Assembly: GCA_035048815.1 (NCBI GenBank)
Contig: JAUCBN010000043.1
Location: forward strand, 5,893,001-5,957,000
Reading direction: 5' to 3'
Source: Abelmoschus esculentus
Taxonomy: Eukaryota; Streptophyta; Magnoliopsida; Malvales; Malvaceae
DNA: 64,000 bases
Shown: positions 48,809-61,140 of the stretch, in pieces
How positions within the stretch are numbered: position 1 is the stretch's first letter
Layout: each line of letters begins with the position of its first letter
The notes under the pieces: generated by a model
Told to the model about the DNA's origin: nothing
What the model saw: only the letters and a program-made list of their open reading frames with translations
Database searches by the model: none
Position numbers and translations under genes: made by a program

Positions 48809-49957
48809 GGTATTAATGCATATTAATGCATTCAATCAATTTCCCACACTTTCCAAACAAGCAACCCCAAAAACTACACTTAAGAAAACCGAAAACACAT
48901 CCAAAACTTATCTGAAACTTATCCGAACGACCTCCAACCCTTAGCAAACGAAAACCACAACTTATCAACATCAAAACACAACTAAGAACCATGATATAAC
49001 CATCCTAAACCAGCAGCAAACATTCAGCCACCCAAACAAGCCATAAACCGAAGATCTAAGCCAATTAACACCACCAAAACTTAAGATCCGGGTTTACCCA
49101 TCTAAGAACCATTAATTACATGTTAAAACACACCAAAATTCATTGATTTACCCATTGAAAACCATCAGGTATCACCTTATTACGGGATTGCATCAATTCA
49201 ATCAAAATTAACCGATAAAAACCGAAAATCATCAATTAAAACCATAAAACAAATCAAGAACTCAATGCAATGGATCAAAAACTTGGGAATTTCAATAAAG
49301 AACTCAAATTTCAGAGGTTTGAATGGTTTCTTACCTCTAAACAAGATCCAACCTCCTTCCAATTGAAAAACCCATGAAAAACAAGTTGTAAAGTGTAAGG
49401 AAATTGGAGAGAAATAAGGAGAAAATAATATGAACGAAATTAAATCAAAAAGATGTGATTTAACTTGATAAAATTGAAGAGAATTCTGATTAGAAACCAA
49501 GAAAATTAGGAGAAGTTGAGAGAAAATGGGAAGTTACAAGAAATTGTGATTTTGGTGAAAAATGGGAAATATATCTTAATAAAATCTTTATGGTAATTAA
49601 AATAAGTTTATAAAGATATTTTTGGAAGGTTAGATCTGATGAGAAATATTGGATAAATAGCCCCTTAAAGATTCTAAGTTTTGACCCATTTACATTTTAG
49701 TCACTAAAATTGTCATTTTTACAAAATAGTCACTATTTTCCAAAATGTCAAGGTTCATAGTGTAATTTTACAAAATTGAGTTTATCAAACTCAAATAGAG
49801 TACAAATAGTAATTTTAGAGTATTTTTCCATATTTTATTTCCTTTGAAAACCACTTATAAAAATTAATTCCTAGATTTAGGCTAATTGGTTTGACTCGTT
49901 CAATCGAACCCTTGATCCGACCTTGATAATACCTAGGCCCATTTTTGGGATGTTACA

Positions 49958-52900
49958 ACTCTCCCCCACTTAAGAAATTTCTTCCTCGAAATTTAAATAG
50001 CGAGAAGAGGTAAGGAACTACTCACTTCCAAACTTCTTTCACTTTTACAAAACTTTTTCAACACTCTGCTACCACCAAAAGTGCTTTAAACCACACGAAA
50101 AACTTGTCACCCAAACCTTGATCCTATAAAATAAGAGCTTACCAAACCTTTCACCCACGAAGATAATACAAGATTCCAACCAAACATTTACCCTCCTTGG
50201 ACAACAACAGATCTTTCCCTCATACCAAAGCAACAACATATAAATCACTACCCCATCTCAACTCTCACAAAAAGAACATAACTCAAAGAGAAACCTTTTT
50301 TTCTTATTTAAGATCAGTAACTCACTCCTGAAAACTATAACGGTTTTCATATTACAACTGTCGAACTAACCCTTTTCTTCAACATCCTCCAACATACCGG
50401 GTAACCATATAAGCCTCTCATCAACCTTCGGTCCACACAACGACGTTCAACCAACAAACCTCGAACAAACTTAATACAAAACTGCTAAACATAGTCTTAA
50501 GCAAACTCCATCAATGACAACACCTTCACTAAGAGACATAGTAACCATACCACAACACCTCAACATACCATCCATCCACCTATGGATGATAAAACCCGAC
50601 ATTCAAATGGAAACCTATGTCGGTCCTAAAAACCCTCGAATCTTAACATATTATAGATACACCAATCACCCATATTTCCAATGGGACTTAGAAACCCAAG
50701 AAAAATCATACTCAAACAAACGATTGATCCACCAAAACTCATAGGAAAACTCCATACCATCCCTAGAACTTTACCACCAAACTCATGATGATTCTTTCCA
50801 AAATTACCTTGGCACCTTGACTGATACCAAAACCCAAAGAAAAATGATACTCCAACTTAACTTATCGGCAGGACAACATCCACCCATAATTCAACCATAT
50901 CCAAAACAAGCCCACTAAAAAACACATACTCCCAAACTTCTACCACAACACCGTACCACCAAACACATAGAAAAGATTACCATATGCTCCGATTAAGATA
51001 CCACTCCAACTCGGCACCCTTCGAAACAACCATGCAGCTCATATAACATAAAAAGATTCTCAGCACAAAACTAAACCTTGGCAAACACATCCTCAACTAG
51101 ACCCTCAACAAACATCTGAACACGACTTATTCCTGATCAACTTAACCAAGGTAGAGTCCCGCTCATAGCTCCACCATTTTACTAGGTCTCCACATAGATT
51201 AACCGAAAAACTTCCCTCATAATTCCACAACAACCCTGGCTTACCCCATAAAACAAACCCCCATCGCAAGCATCCTTATGTAAGCCAAGTCATCCTCGAT
51301 AGCTAACATTCCAAAAAACATACCATACAAGGAACTTACCAACTTTTTGTCGATACCCAACATTATACTCATCTCAACGATAATACTTCCAACTTAAGGT
51401 TTAGCTACCACAACTAACTCAACACCATATTTCAAACTTTAAGATCCGCACATCGTTAAGTGCCTTGAAACTTAACTCAAAACTCCTTCCCAAAATCAAC
51501 TCATCGATAAACCAACTCTTATCCAACCTATACCACAACAAAATCCAAGCTTGTAAAACTATTACTTCCACTCGCTCCAACATCTCTTTTTTTTACAACC
51601 TTGCCAAAGCAGTAACCATGTTGATGAAACATCCACAGACATGAACCCACTGAACACAGACTCTCACAACACTTTTCGATAAAAGCAAGCCTACAAGATC
51701 AATCAACTAATACAAACCATAAACTGTCCAGCGGTCCTCGATACACCACTTCAAACATTACCACAACCTAACTTTAACCGAGGTAAACCCAACTTAACTC
51801 CTTATAAACACAACATGTGCACTTTTCACCTTTACAGCACAACTAAACCTCTCAGGGTCACAACAAACCATGATTCAAACCCATGATACCACAACTCTCA
51901 TACTAATATATCTCCTACTTTATTTTCAAAACTCCACTCGATACTCCTCACAGAAAAACACCAGATCGGTCACAACCCCCGATCTAACCGCACACTAAAC
52001 CATACCACAAAGGATTTCCCGTTCTTTCTTATTCTTTTTTTTCCATCAAACATGACGATTAAATAACACCCCTCTTTTTTTCAAAACAAAACCACTCTAC
52101 ACTGAAAAAAAAACACCAAACCACCTTACATTACATAACATACTACAACCTTCTTACAACCTCCAAACCCCAACTAGTGAGAATCCGCAAAAACCCAACC
52201 TTTCATCTCTTAATAACCAACTCAAAACTACCATAACTCAGGGTATTCCCCTCGGGTTCAAACATTCACAGCTCCGAGCCTAACTAACCAATTTTTATCC
52301 TGGATTATACTCTAGCCAAAAGAGTAATTCGCCCACAACACATCAAGCTCAAGACCAATAAGGAGGCTCTTTCAATACACCCATTTTTTTTAACTCCCAA
52401 CCACCAACTATGCACCACTTCCATCTTCAAAGGAGATACCCGTAAGTGTGAACAAATGTATGCATGATTTCCTGTATGCCCTCATAAATGCCTGTGCAAG
52501 TGCATGTAAATGCAATTTCTAATGTCATGCTCGGGAATGCATGCATATCCTATTATATCTATATCTATATATATATATATGTGCTCTAATACTATGCATG
52601 ATTATTGTTCACACTCACAAATAACATCCTCAACTCCAACAGTCCAACTACTAACTTGCAAACATCTCCCACACATCAACACATAAAACCTTCCAAGCCT
52701 ACTACTCATAGAGTACACAACTCTGCCATGCTCCGAATGTTCTCTAAACATTCGATTCATCCTGCATATCAACACTCTGAAACCTTCTAAGGTACTCTTA
52801 GAGACGTAGCCACCTGCTACACACAACCACATTAGGTTCCCAGACTGAGCTGATACAAAACCCCTTTCACACTCAGACACAATTGAGGACTCAATCGACT

Positions 52901-53546
52901 CAAAATCTGTCATCTCAACACCATATCATAACATGAACTCGTCGTTCCTCCACAATTCCTCTATTAACAAATCTCAGCTCTCTTATCAGTCCCATATCAT
53001 AAAACATCATAATTTTACAATGAATAACAACATTTTTTCTTTTTTTTTTACAAAATAATAAGGCCAGCACAAAGCAAGTTCCAAGTAGCTCAAGTATAAT
53101 ATAAAACACTTTTTTTTCTAGTAGTAGTTAGAGCAATGGGTCTCCCGGAATAATCCCCCAATAAAATAAATTCAACCATTACTATCATCTCATCAAAGCA
53201 TAATACAATCTGCATGCTTATCCACACAATAGTCATACAATGCTCAAACCATTCTTTTATCAACAAAAGATCATGTTTACTTTCATTTATCAACCCATGA
53301 CATATTAATGCAACAAGATAAAATTATACTTGCATACACCATATTGTTAAACAAGACCATTTCTAGCATACCATAACTTAGATCAAACATTTAGCATTAA
53401 TACTTAGCAACATGCTTGCATTTAAACAATAATCAATCACCGTGCATAGCAGAACAACAGTCCATGTTATACAACAAACGAGATACATCACCATCTTAAA
53501 CATCGACCCCACAAAAGATTCTAAACCTGGCTCTGATACCACCAAA
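49958..53546 (-). other. Noncoding interior of the LARD element
   Basis: 3.6 kb, strongly A+C-rich on the plus strand, with no gag/pol motif in any frame. A TA microsatellite occurs near 52555-52580. The longest minus-strand frame (52913-52602, 103 residues, Cys-containing) has no recognisable domain, and I do not call it a gene. Confidence 0.7.
53529..53541 (-). other. Primer-binding site of the LARD element
   Basis: The minus strand reads TGGTATCAGAGCC, five bases inside the right LTR border; initiator tRNA-Met type. Confidence 0.8.
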
Positions 53547-56500
53547 TGTAACCCCCTTAGCCCGGCCTAGGCGGAACCGGCTCTAATGGGTCACACGGGG
53601 AATACCGAACCAAACACTTGAAGGCTCGATTCGATAAACGACCCTGAAAACCATTATATATTTTTTCTTTATCTTATCTAAAGGCATAATTATGTTCCTA
53701 TGTGTTTTGATTCCATGCAAAACAAGAGCGGAAGCAATTCAATCTCAAATGAGCACTCAATTAACACATGAGCAACTTAAGGACTAAAACGTGAATATTT
53801 TAAATTCTTTTGACAAGGTAGAAATTCATTCCATCAAATTTCAATTAAATATGCAAAGAAATCTCATGATAAATTTTAGACCAAACGGAGCATTCTAACA
53901 TCATTAATTACATGCTTCACTAACTAGGGACCAAAATGTAAAACTTTTAATTTCTAGGGATTACCTCCGATTTAAGTTAGCCAACCTGAAATTAAGTCAA
54001 CTTTATGAATCAAGGTGAAATTTCAACTCAAAATAATATTTTTAGCTATCATAATTAAACATAGAAAGATATCCGGTACTAAAATGTAAATCCGACAAAT
54101 ATCAACTAATAACCAATCAAAGGTTTTGAAACCTTCATTAAAGGTTTCGAAACTTTATGGAAAAGGTTTCGAAACATTTCCTTGAAAGTTTCGAAACCTT
54201 CCTGGAAGTTTCGAAACTATTTGATAAAGGTTTCGAAACTTTCCCTAAGGTTTCGAAACTTTATGCTCAGAAACATAAAATCAATCCTTTTTAAGTAGAT
54301 CTAACTCATTCAAAACACCACCAATGATCACCATTAATTATATGCATAATTCCTAGGCACCAAGAGCAACTTAAACATCTAATACATACTCAAGTTCAAA
54401 TAATCAAAGCAACGTTTACAATTCAAAAGCCAATTCTTACAACAATGTAACTATACCCCATTGCTCTTTTACTACTACTACATTTTAGAGCACATACTTG
54501 AGCTATCCATCGACATACACTTGGAACCTTGCTTTCCTTGGCCGCCTCGATTAATGTCTCTACATTGTAAGGTAAAAGAGAGGGTAAGCATAAGCTTAGT
54601 GAGGGGTAAAATATAAAGAAAACACCTTTACAATGCAGCCCATAAGTCCATCAATAAACTCTTTAAATCATGCCATATCATGCTCACTAAAAGTATCTCA
54701 AACATGGTTCGTAAAATCGAAATAACTTCTTTATCAAGTAACATTCATTTCATGTATTACAAAGCTAAAACTCTCAATGCTTTCATGCTTTTAAAACAAC
54801 CATTAAACTTATGGACCTTTTTAATACATATGCATCCCTATGCACCATCACAAGTCTTATATGCTATTCACCTAGCAAAGCTTATATCAAGTACTCAATA
54901 ATATGCAAGGTACAAGTCTTACATGCTAAACATATAGCAACACTTAAGCTATTCTCTCATGCTCATATCCTTGTACAAAGTTTAATCAAGAACATATGCT
55001 TGTGAAACTTATGATTTTAAAACATTACATTTTCTATACAATTCTAAATCAACCTGTTCCACAATCTCATGCTTTACAATACAAAAAAGTCTCAATCATA
55101 ATTCATGAATATTGGCAACTAAGTGACTAACTTTGTTCAAACCTTATACCCATCGAATACACGGATTTCTTATTCCTTATCTAGAGACACTTGGTCTCAA
55201 CATGCATCGGTTGGAAACGAAGTCACCCTTGTATACATGTTACTCCCACTACGCACGGTCGGACACAAAGTCACCCTTGTTTACGTATGGGTCAACTATA
55301 AGCACGGTCGGACACAAAGTCACCCTTGTTTACGTGTAGGCAATATCATTATTCTCATAATCTTTATAGTGCACTTAATCCTAATGACAACCATCATTAA
55401 CCATGCATATACAACAGCTAACACATGCATGCATCATTTCCAAATTCAATTCATGCATTGGAAACTATTCCTTCATATGCATCTTTCATAAAACCAATGC
55501 AACATTACCAATCATTGGATATGTTACCAAAGTATAGAAATTAATAAAACTCATGATGTATTCAATTTTCAAAATATATCTGATATCAATGGATCATAAT
55601 GAAAACATACTTTGGACAAAGCACTTATCATTTCTCATGCATAAATCACATATGTAAAAACTACATTAAGAGCATGTCTAAAATATGGCAATTATGGAAC
55701 GATATGGGAACCGTTAAGAGAGCGAAACCATTTAACTTACTTTCGAGTGTGGGTAGGTTTTTCGCACCATACCTACACTCCCAAACCTTTGATAAAACAA
55801 GTAAAACCTTACCGATACGGCAGCCCAATCACCACTTGTCCGAAACTAGCTTGCCGAAGCCAACCGACATTCTCGCCTTTTCCGAAATACCTTCAACACT
55901 TAGCTCAACAACTTGACCTGTTTTTAAAACATCAAAACAAAGGTATTAATGCATATTAATGCATTCAATCAACCTCCCACACTTTCCAAACAAGCAGCCC
56001 CAAAAACTACACTTAAGAAAACCGAAAACACATCCAAAACTTATCTAAAACTTATCCGAACGACCTCCAACCCTTAGCCAACGAAAACCAAAACTTATAA
56101 ACATCAAAACAGCTAAGAACCATGATATAACCATCCTAAACCAGCAGTAAACATTCAGCCACCCAAACAAGCCATAAACCGAAGATCTAAGCCAATTAAC
56201 ACCAACAAAACTTAAGATCCGGGTTTACCCATCCAAGAACCATTAATTACATGTTAAAATAAACCAAAATTCATTGATTTACCCATTGAAAACCATCATG
56301 TATCACCTTATTACGGGATTGCATCAATTCAATCAAAATTAACCGATAAAAACCGAAAATCATCAATTAAAACCATAAAACAAATCAAGAACTCAATGCA
56401 ATGGATCAAAAACTTGGGAATTTCAATAAAGAACTCAAATTTCAGAGGTTTGAATGGTTTCTTACCTCCAAACAAGATCCAACCTCCTTCCAATTGAAAA

Positions 56501-57088
56501 ACCCATGAAAAACAAGTTGTAAAGTGTAAGGAAATTAGAGAGAAATAAGGAGAAAATAATATGAACGAAATTAAATCAAAAAGATGTGATTTACCTTGAT
56601 AAAATTGAAGATAATTCTGATTGGAAACCAAGAAAATTAGGAGAAGTTGAGAGAAAATGGGAAGTTATAAGAAATTGTGATTTTGGTGAAAAATGGGAAA
56701 TATATCTTAATAAAATCTTTATGGTAATTAAAATGAGTTTATAAAGAGATTTTTGGAAGGTTAGATCTGATGAGAAATATTGGATAAATAGCCCCTTAAA
56801 GATTCTAAGTTTTGACCCATTTACATTTTAGTCACTAAAATTGTCATTTTTACAAAATAGTCACTATTTTCTAAAATGTCAAGGTTCATAGTGTAATTTT
56901 ACAAAATTGAGTTTACCAAACTCAAATAGAGTCCAAATAGTAATTTTAGAGTATTTCTCCATATTTTATTTCCTTTGAAAACCACTTATAAAAATTAATT
57001 CCCAGATTTAGGCTAATTGGCTTGATTGGTTCAACTGAACCCTTGATCAGACCTTGATAATACCTAGGCCCATTATTGGGATGTTACA
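53547..57088 (-). repeat. Right (5') LTR of the LARD, with the empty copia site
   Basis: 3542 bp, a close copy of the left LTR. At 55935-55950 it reads AAAGGTATTAATGC without interruption, exactly the pre-insertion sequence of the copia element. It has fewer GTTTCGAAAC units and three rather than two copies of the 48-bp repeat (55208-55340). Confidence 0.88.
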
Positions 57089-57093
57089 AGGGA

Positions 57094-57199
57094 TGTGTCT
57101 GATATAGGTGGGTTATCCAGGTTTGGAAAGGTATGTTTAGATACTATAATCTTAATCTTCGGGGTTCTTATTTAAGTTGCTATCGTTGGTAGAGTTGTT
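57094..57199. other. Junction between LARD flank and LINE
   Basis: Starts inside the second AGGGA duplication. It should continue the plus-strand LARD interior broken at 41609. Where this ends and the LINE begins is not visible. Confidence 0.4.
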
Positions 57200-58626
57200 T
57201 CTAAGTTTATTTTGCCCACAAGTGCAAAAAGATTTGCCTTACTCATCTTTATTTTGCGGATGACTTGTTAATCTTTTGTAAGGGCAATTTGCACTCTTTG
57301 CTAGGTGTTCAATGTATGTTAGAGAAGTTTTATGAGTTGATTGGGCTTCGGCTAAATGTTTCTAAGTTTGAGTTGTTTGTGGCTGGTTTATCTGCTGATC
57401 AACAAACTGAGTTGAGTGAGTTTACTGGTTTTCGGAGGGGAGTACTGCCAGTTAGATATTTGGGGTTGCTTTTGGTTACTAGGAAGCTCTCTGAGAAGGA
57501 TTGTATTGTTCTTATTGAGAAAATTCGAGCAAAGTTGGGACAATGGTCAAAAAGACTATTGAGTTATGCAGGGAGGCTTCAATTGATCAGAGTTGTACTG
57601 TTCAGTATAGTTAATTTTTGGTGCAGGCAGGTGGTTTTGCCGAAAGGTGTGTTGGGCCAAATTGAGTAACTTTGTGTGAGATTCTTTTGGAAAGGAAAGG
57701 ATTTTTCTGCCCAGGATGCAAGGGTGGGATGGAAGCAAATTTGTTCTCCTAAAAGTGAAGGTGGTTCGGGGTTGCGGAGCTTAAAGGAATTGAACCAAGC
57801 TTGTTTTTCTCTCTTGTTAAGGAAATTGCTTGCTTCGGAAGGGTTTTTATGGGTGGCCTGGGTTCAGAAGTATGTCCTAAAGGATGAAGATGTGTGGACA
57901 GTGGAGCCTAAGCAACATTATAGTTGGTGCTTGCGAAAATTGTTGAATTTGAGAGATAAGGTGCAGCCTTTAATGTTGCAGGGGAAAGGTTTGACAATGG
58001 AAGTTGTTTGGAAGGAAAATCGGGAGGTAAGGCCCAGGGTGTCTTGGCATAAGATGGTTTGGTTTTCTCTGCACACCCGTAAACACTCTACTATTTTGTG
58101 GATGACAATTTTGGATAAATTGCCTACTTGGGATAGGTTGTTAAGGATGGGTCGAGAGATGGAGGAAGGGTGTATGTTTTGCGAGGGCATGGTGGAGTCT
58201 CGAGATCATCTCTTCTCGGCTTGTAGATTTGCCAGGACTGTATGGAATGAGGTTTTGAGGTTATGCGGGGTCTATAGAAGTTTGTTGGTGTGAAATGTTG
58301 AATTAGATTGATTGTGTTCGCATTTGAAGGGGAGGTCCTTGATTGTTCAACTGCTTAAGTTAGCTTGGGGCTCCTTTGTGTACTTTGTATGGGAGGAGCG
58401 TAATAAAAGGACATTTCGGCACACGAGTAGGTCTGAAAATTGTATACTTAGGTGCATTATAGAGGTGGTTCGTATTCGTTTAAGGGGTAAAATATACATT
58501 TAGATGATGTAAATAGGACTCTTTGTACATCTTGGGGAATTTCCTAGTCGGGATGGCTGCCCAAAATGTGCTTTGAGAGATTTGTTTTCTTGTCTTGATA
58601 ATAAAATACACACTTATCCAAAAAAG
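57200..58626 (+). pseudogene. 5'-truncated L1-type LINE, reverse transcriptase C-terminal part
   Basis: One frame runs from about 57215 to 58503. It begins with LTHLYFADDLLIF, containing the FADD catalytic box of L1-type reverse transcriptases. The thumb/connection words follow: RLNVSKFEL, PVRYLGLLL, WSKRLLSYAGRLQLI and RFFWKGKD. After these come GGSGLRSLKELNQA and a zf-RVT-like end (FCEGMVESRDHLFSACRFA, VWEERNKRTFRH). Three in-frame stops (57667, 58291, 58309) interrupt it with no frameshift. The 3' end has AATAAAA and then a short A run at 58620-58626, as expected of a LINE tail. Endonuclease and most of ORF1/ORF2 are missing. Confidence 0.88.
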
Positions 58627-61140
58627 TATTAAATCAATCATAATAATTTTATAAAATTATACAAAATATAAAATTATTTTTTATTGATATTATTATATCA
58701 AATCATTTTCAATTATTACGCACAAAGGGATTGAGCTTCAAATTATATTTTCGTTTCCTGCATTAGCAATAAAAGCAACAATCTTGACTTCAGTTCAATC
58801 TTTCTACTGAATACTACCAGACAGTATTTGCCTATCAGCTTAATGAAATGAGCATCGGAACATAGCAATCTCGACACATCCATCAGACATTGGTCGACCT
58901 CATCGGATGTTGTCGCGTGGAGGCATCCAAGGTGTCTTAAATGAGTAGTTAACAACCCAACCACTTTTTTTTAGTTGTTTCGGTTTTCAGGATGTCTTGA
59001 TTGATTCAGATCGTCCTACGTCGTACATCTAAATTTAGTGAATGAATTTAACGATACAAAAAATTAATCTAATTTCAAAATTCGATTAAAACCTATCAAT
59101 TTCTTATTATACAATTCGAATATAAATTAAATAGAAAAATTTTAAATAATTCGAATTAAACACCCCATTTATTACATCGAATAATATTAATAACCTTAAA
59201 ATATGTATGGATCGCCAGACTTTTGAACTCCAAAATCTCTACAATTGTTTATCCAAAAATGGATCAGACATTGCCGTGAACTTCCCGAAACACTTGAAGG
59301 CTGCTGAGGAATATTTTTACACTCAAATCAACATTAGTTTATTACATAGAAGTTATAGCAAACGGCGGCCGTAAAATTGACTAAAAAATTTTATAACAAT
59401 TGTATAAATTTTGGTATATATTTTTTATATAAACAAAAAAATTAATTTTTATAAAAAAATGATATATACCGAATTTTTTATAAAAAATATAAGAATTTTG
59501 GTTTATGTATCGAATTTCTTATAAAAATTGTAATAAATTCAATATATATCATTTTTCTTATAAAAGTTACAAGAATTTCAATATAAATAAAAAAATTATA
59601 TCAAAATTTTTATAATTTTTATAAAAAAAATAATACAACTGTTTTTTTTTTAAAATTTCTCTTTATTACCGCTGGCTTATAATCATGAAAAATTACAGCA
59701 ATTGTTTGTTAGAAGTTGAAGTTTATCAAACTTAAATAAACGAAAAATGTTTAATATATAGACAATTTCAGCTATATAAATCACCTAGATTGCAGACAAC
59801 GGGAATCAGAATGATAGAGTTTGGAAAAATCGAGTCGACATGAAATTTAGTTAACGATCATGTAATAAACATCATCTTTGGTTTTATGATCTGTTTAATA
59901 GATTTTGGATCATAAGGCTTAGAAACAAAAATTTTGTCTTTTTTTATGTCTATTTTATATCTTAATACTAAAAAAATTAAATTTCAAGTTATACAAAAGG
60001 ATGAAAAACGGACAGGACAAGTGCGGATACCTCTCCCCATCTCCATATCCAAGGACGGAGTCATGATTTGAGGTGGAGGGGGCAAAACATAAATGTTTAG
60101 AAGTAGAGGGAGAAACTTCATAAAAAAATAATTTTTAAAAGAATTTAAATTGGGGGACAAAAGTGAAAAAAATTCTTCAGAGGTAGGGGCGATTTCCCCA
60201 CCAAACTATAATTGGCTCCATCCCTATCCATATCCACCTAAAATTTTCATATCCACCCCTACTCATTACCTACAAAAATTATAATTTTTAAATCTACACC
60301 CGCCTATACTGGTACATTCTTAAATTATTCTTCACACTCACCACTCAAACTTTATCCACTTGTATATGCCTACAAACAACAACTAATATTAAATTAGGTA
60401 AAAAAATCATAGACTTTTGTAAAAAGTGTAAAACTTTGTATATTTTATTGACTGATCAAGTGTATATATAAAATATTACACCGACATAAATTTAACTACA
60501 TCTAACTAACTAACAATAGTTAGCTTAACTAAAGTGTATTTACACTTTTATAAATTCTATAGTTATACATGCATATTACAAATTTACAACCTAATTAATT
60601 TAAGATCGATCATAAATCATTATTTTTTTATAAACTAATTAATTAAATTCAATGTCTATAAATGTAAGTATTAACGTAGATTTTAAAACAAACTAATATC
60701 TTAGTATTCAGCACACTTTAATAAATGATATAATCAAAGTCTACGAATATAAATGGTTCAAAATTCATATAATGAGCAGATATTGGACGAATGGATACGA
60801 TACAGGTAAGGTCTTAAATTCGTCACCTATCCATTACCCACGATGGGTATAACATTTTACATTCACGCTCGCCCACTACTCACTAAACTCATACCTATTC
60901 TCACCCCAATTAGGACGGGTGTGGTGTGAAATTTATAAATTTGTACTTGTTTGTCATCCCAAGTCATATCCCTAAATTCTAAATCTCAAACCTTAAACAC
61001 TAAAAAAATATCATCTCTCAATTCCTAAGACCTTATAAACTTCAATATTAAACCTTAACCCTAAACTTTAGACTTAATTTATAGAATGAGACATAAACAT
61101 AGACATAAAAAAAAGATAAAATTATTATATCATATTGAAC
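58627..61140. other. Intergenic with small transposon remnants
   Basis: No gene. The sequence at 58735-58970 is less AT-rich and holds a 73-residue minus-strand frame (58964-58743) with no family I recognise; it might be an old gene fragment. 59350-59685 shows possible inverted ends (TTATAGCAAACGGCGG and CCGCTGGCTTATAA) around an AT-rich body. A small inverted-repeat element lies at 60051-60226. 60970-61080 has weak telomere-like words. Confidence 0.45.
60051..60226. mobile_element. Small MITE with possible 9-bp duplication
   Basis: The left end AAGGACGGAGTCATGATTT and reversed right end TAGGGATGGAGCCAATTAT are alike. TCCATATCC lies directly outside both ends (60042-60050 and 60227-60235). 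Because similar CATATCC words recur nearby, the duplication could be coincidental. Noncoding, 176 bp. Confidence 0.5.

Larger units (their letters stand above)
41610..49957 (-). repeat. Left (3') LTR of the LARD, split by the copia element
   Basis: LTR segments 41610-44229 and 48809-49957 flank the copia insertion. It contains GTTTCGAAAC palindrome repeats (42185-42405), the conserved block 42640-42790, and two units of a 48-bp repeat (43351-43440). A segment of about 190 bp (near 43483-43671) is lacking in the right LTR. Confidence 0.85.
41610..57088 (-). mobile_element. Complete LARD-like LTR element, noncoding, with nested copia
   Basis: Perfect 5-bp target duplication AGGGA at 41605-41609 and 57089-57093. 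Left LTR 41610-49957 (about 3.76 kb without the nested copia) and right LTR 53547-57088 (3542 bp) both run TGTAAC...GTTACA. Orientation is minus: the primer-binding site TGGTATCAGAGCC lies on the minus strand at 53529-53541 next to the right LTR, and a minus-strand polypurine tract (AAGTGGGGGAGAGT) at 49958-49971 adjoins the left LTR. The 3589-bp interior (49958-53546) has no retroviral motif in any frame; its short ORFs have no recognisable domain. Such an element must borrow proteins from an autonomous Gypsy relative (inference from the LARD definition). Confidence 0.88.

Noticed and set aside
42823..55916. Paired ORFs at 42823/54680, 43276/55133 and 44030/55747
   Set aside because: Same cause: duplicated LTR sequence, with different stops in each copy.
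49198..56631. Nearly identical 100-codon minus-strand frames at 49500-49198 and 56631-56329
   Set aside because: They look conserved only because they lie in the two sister LTRs of one element; no domain and no reason to think they are translated.
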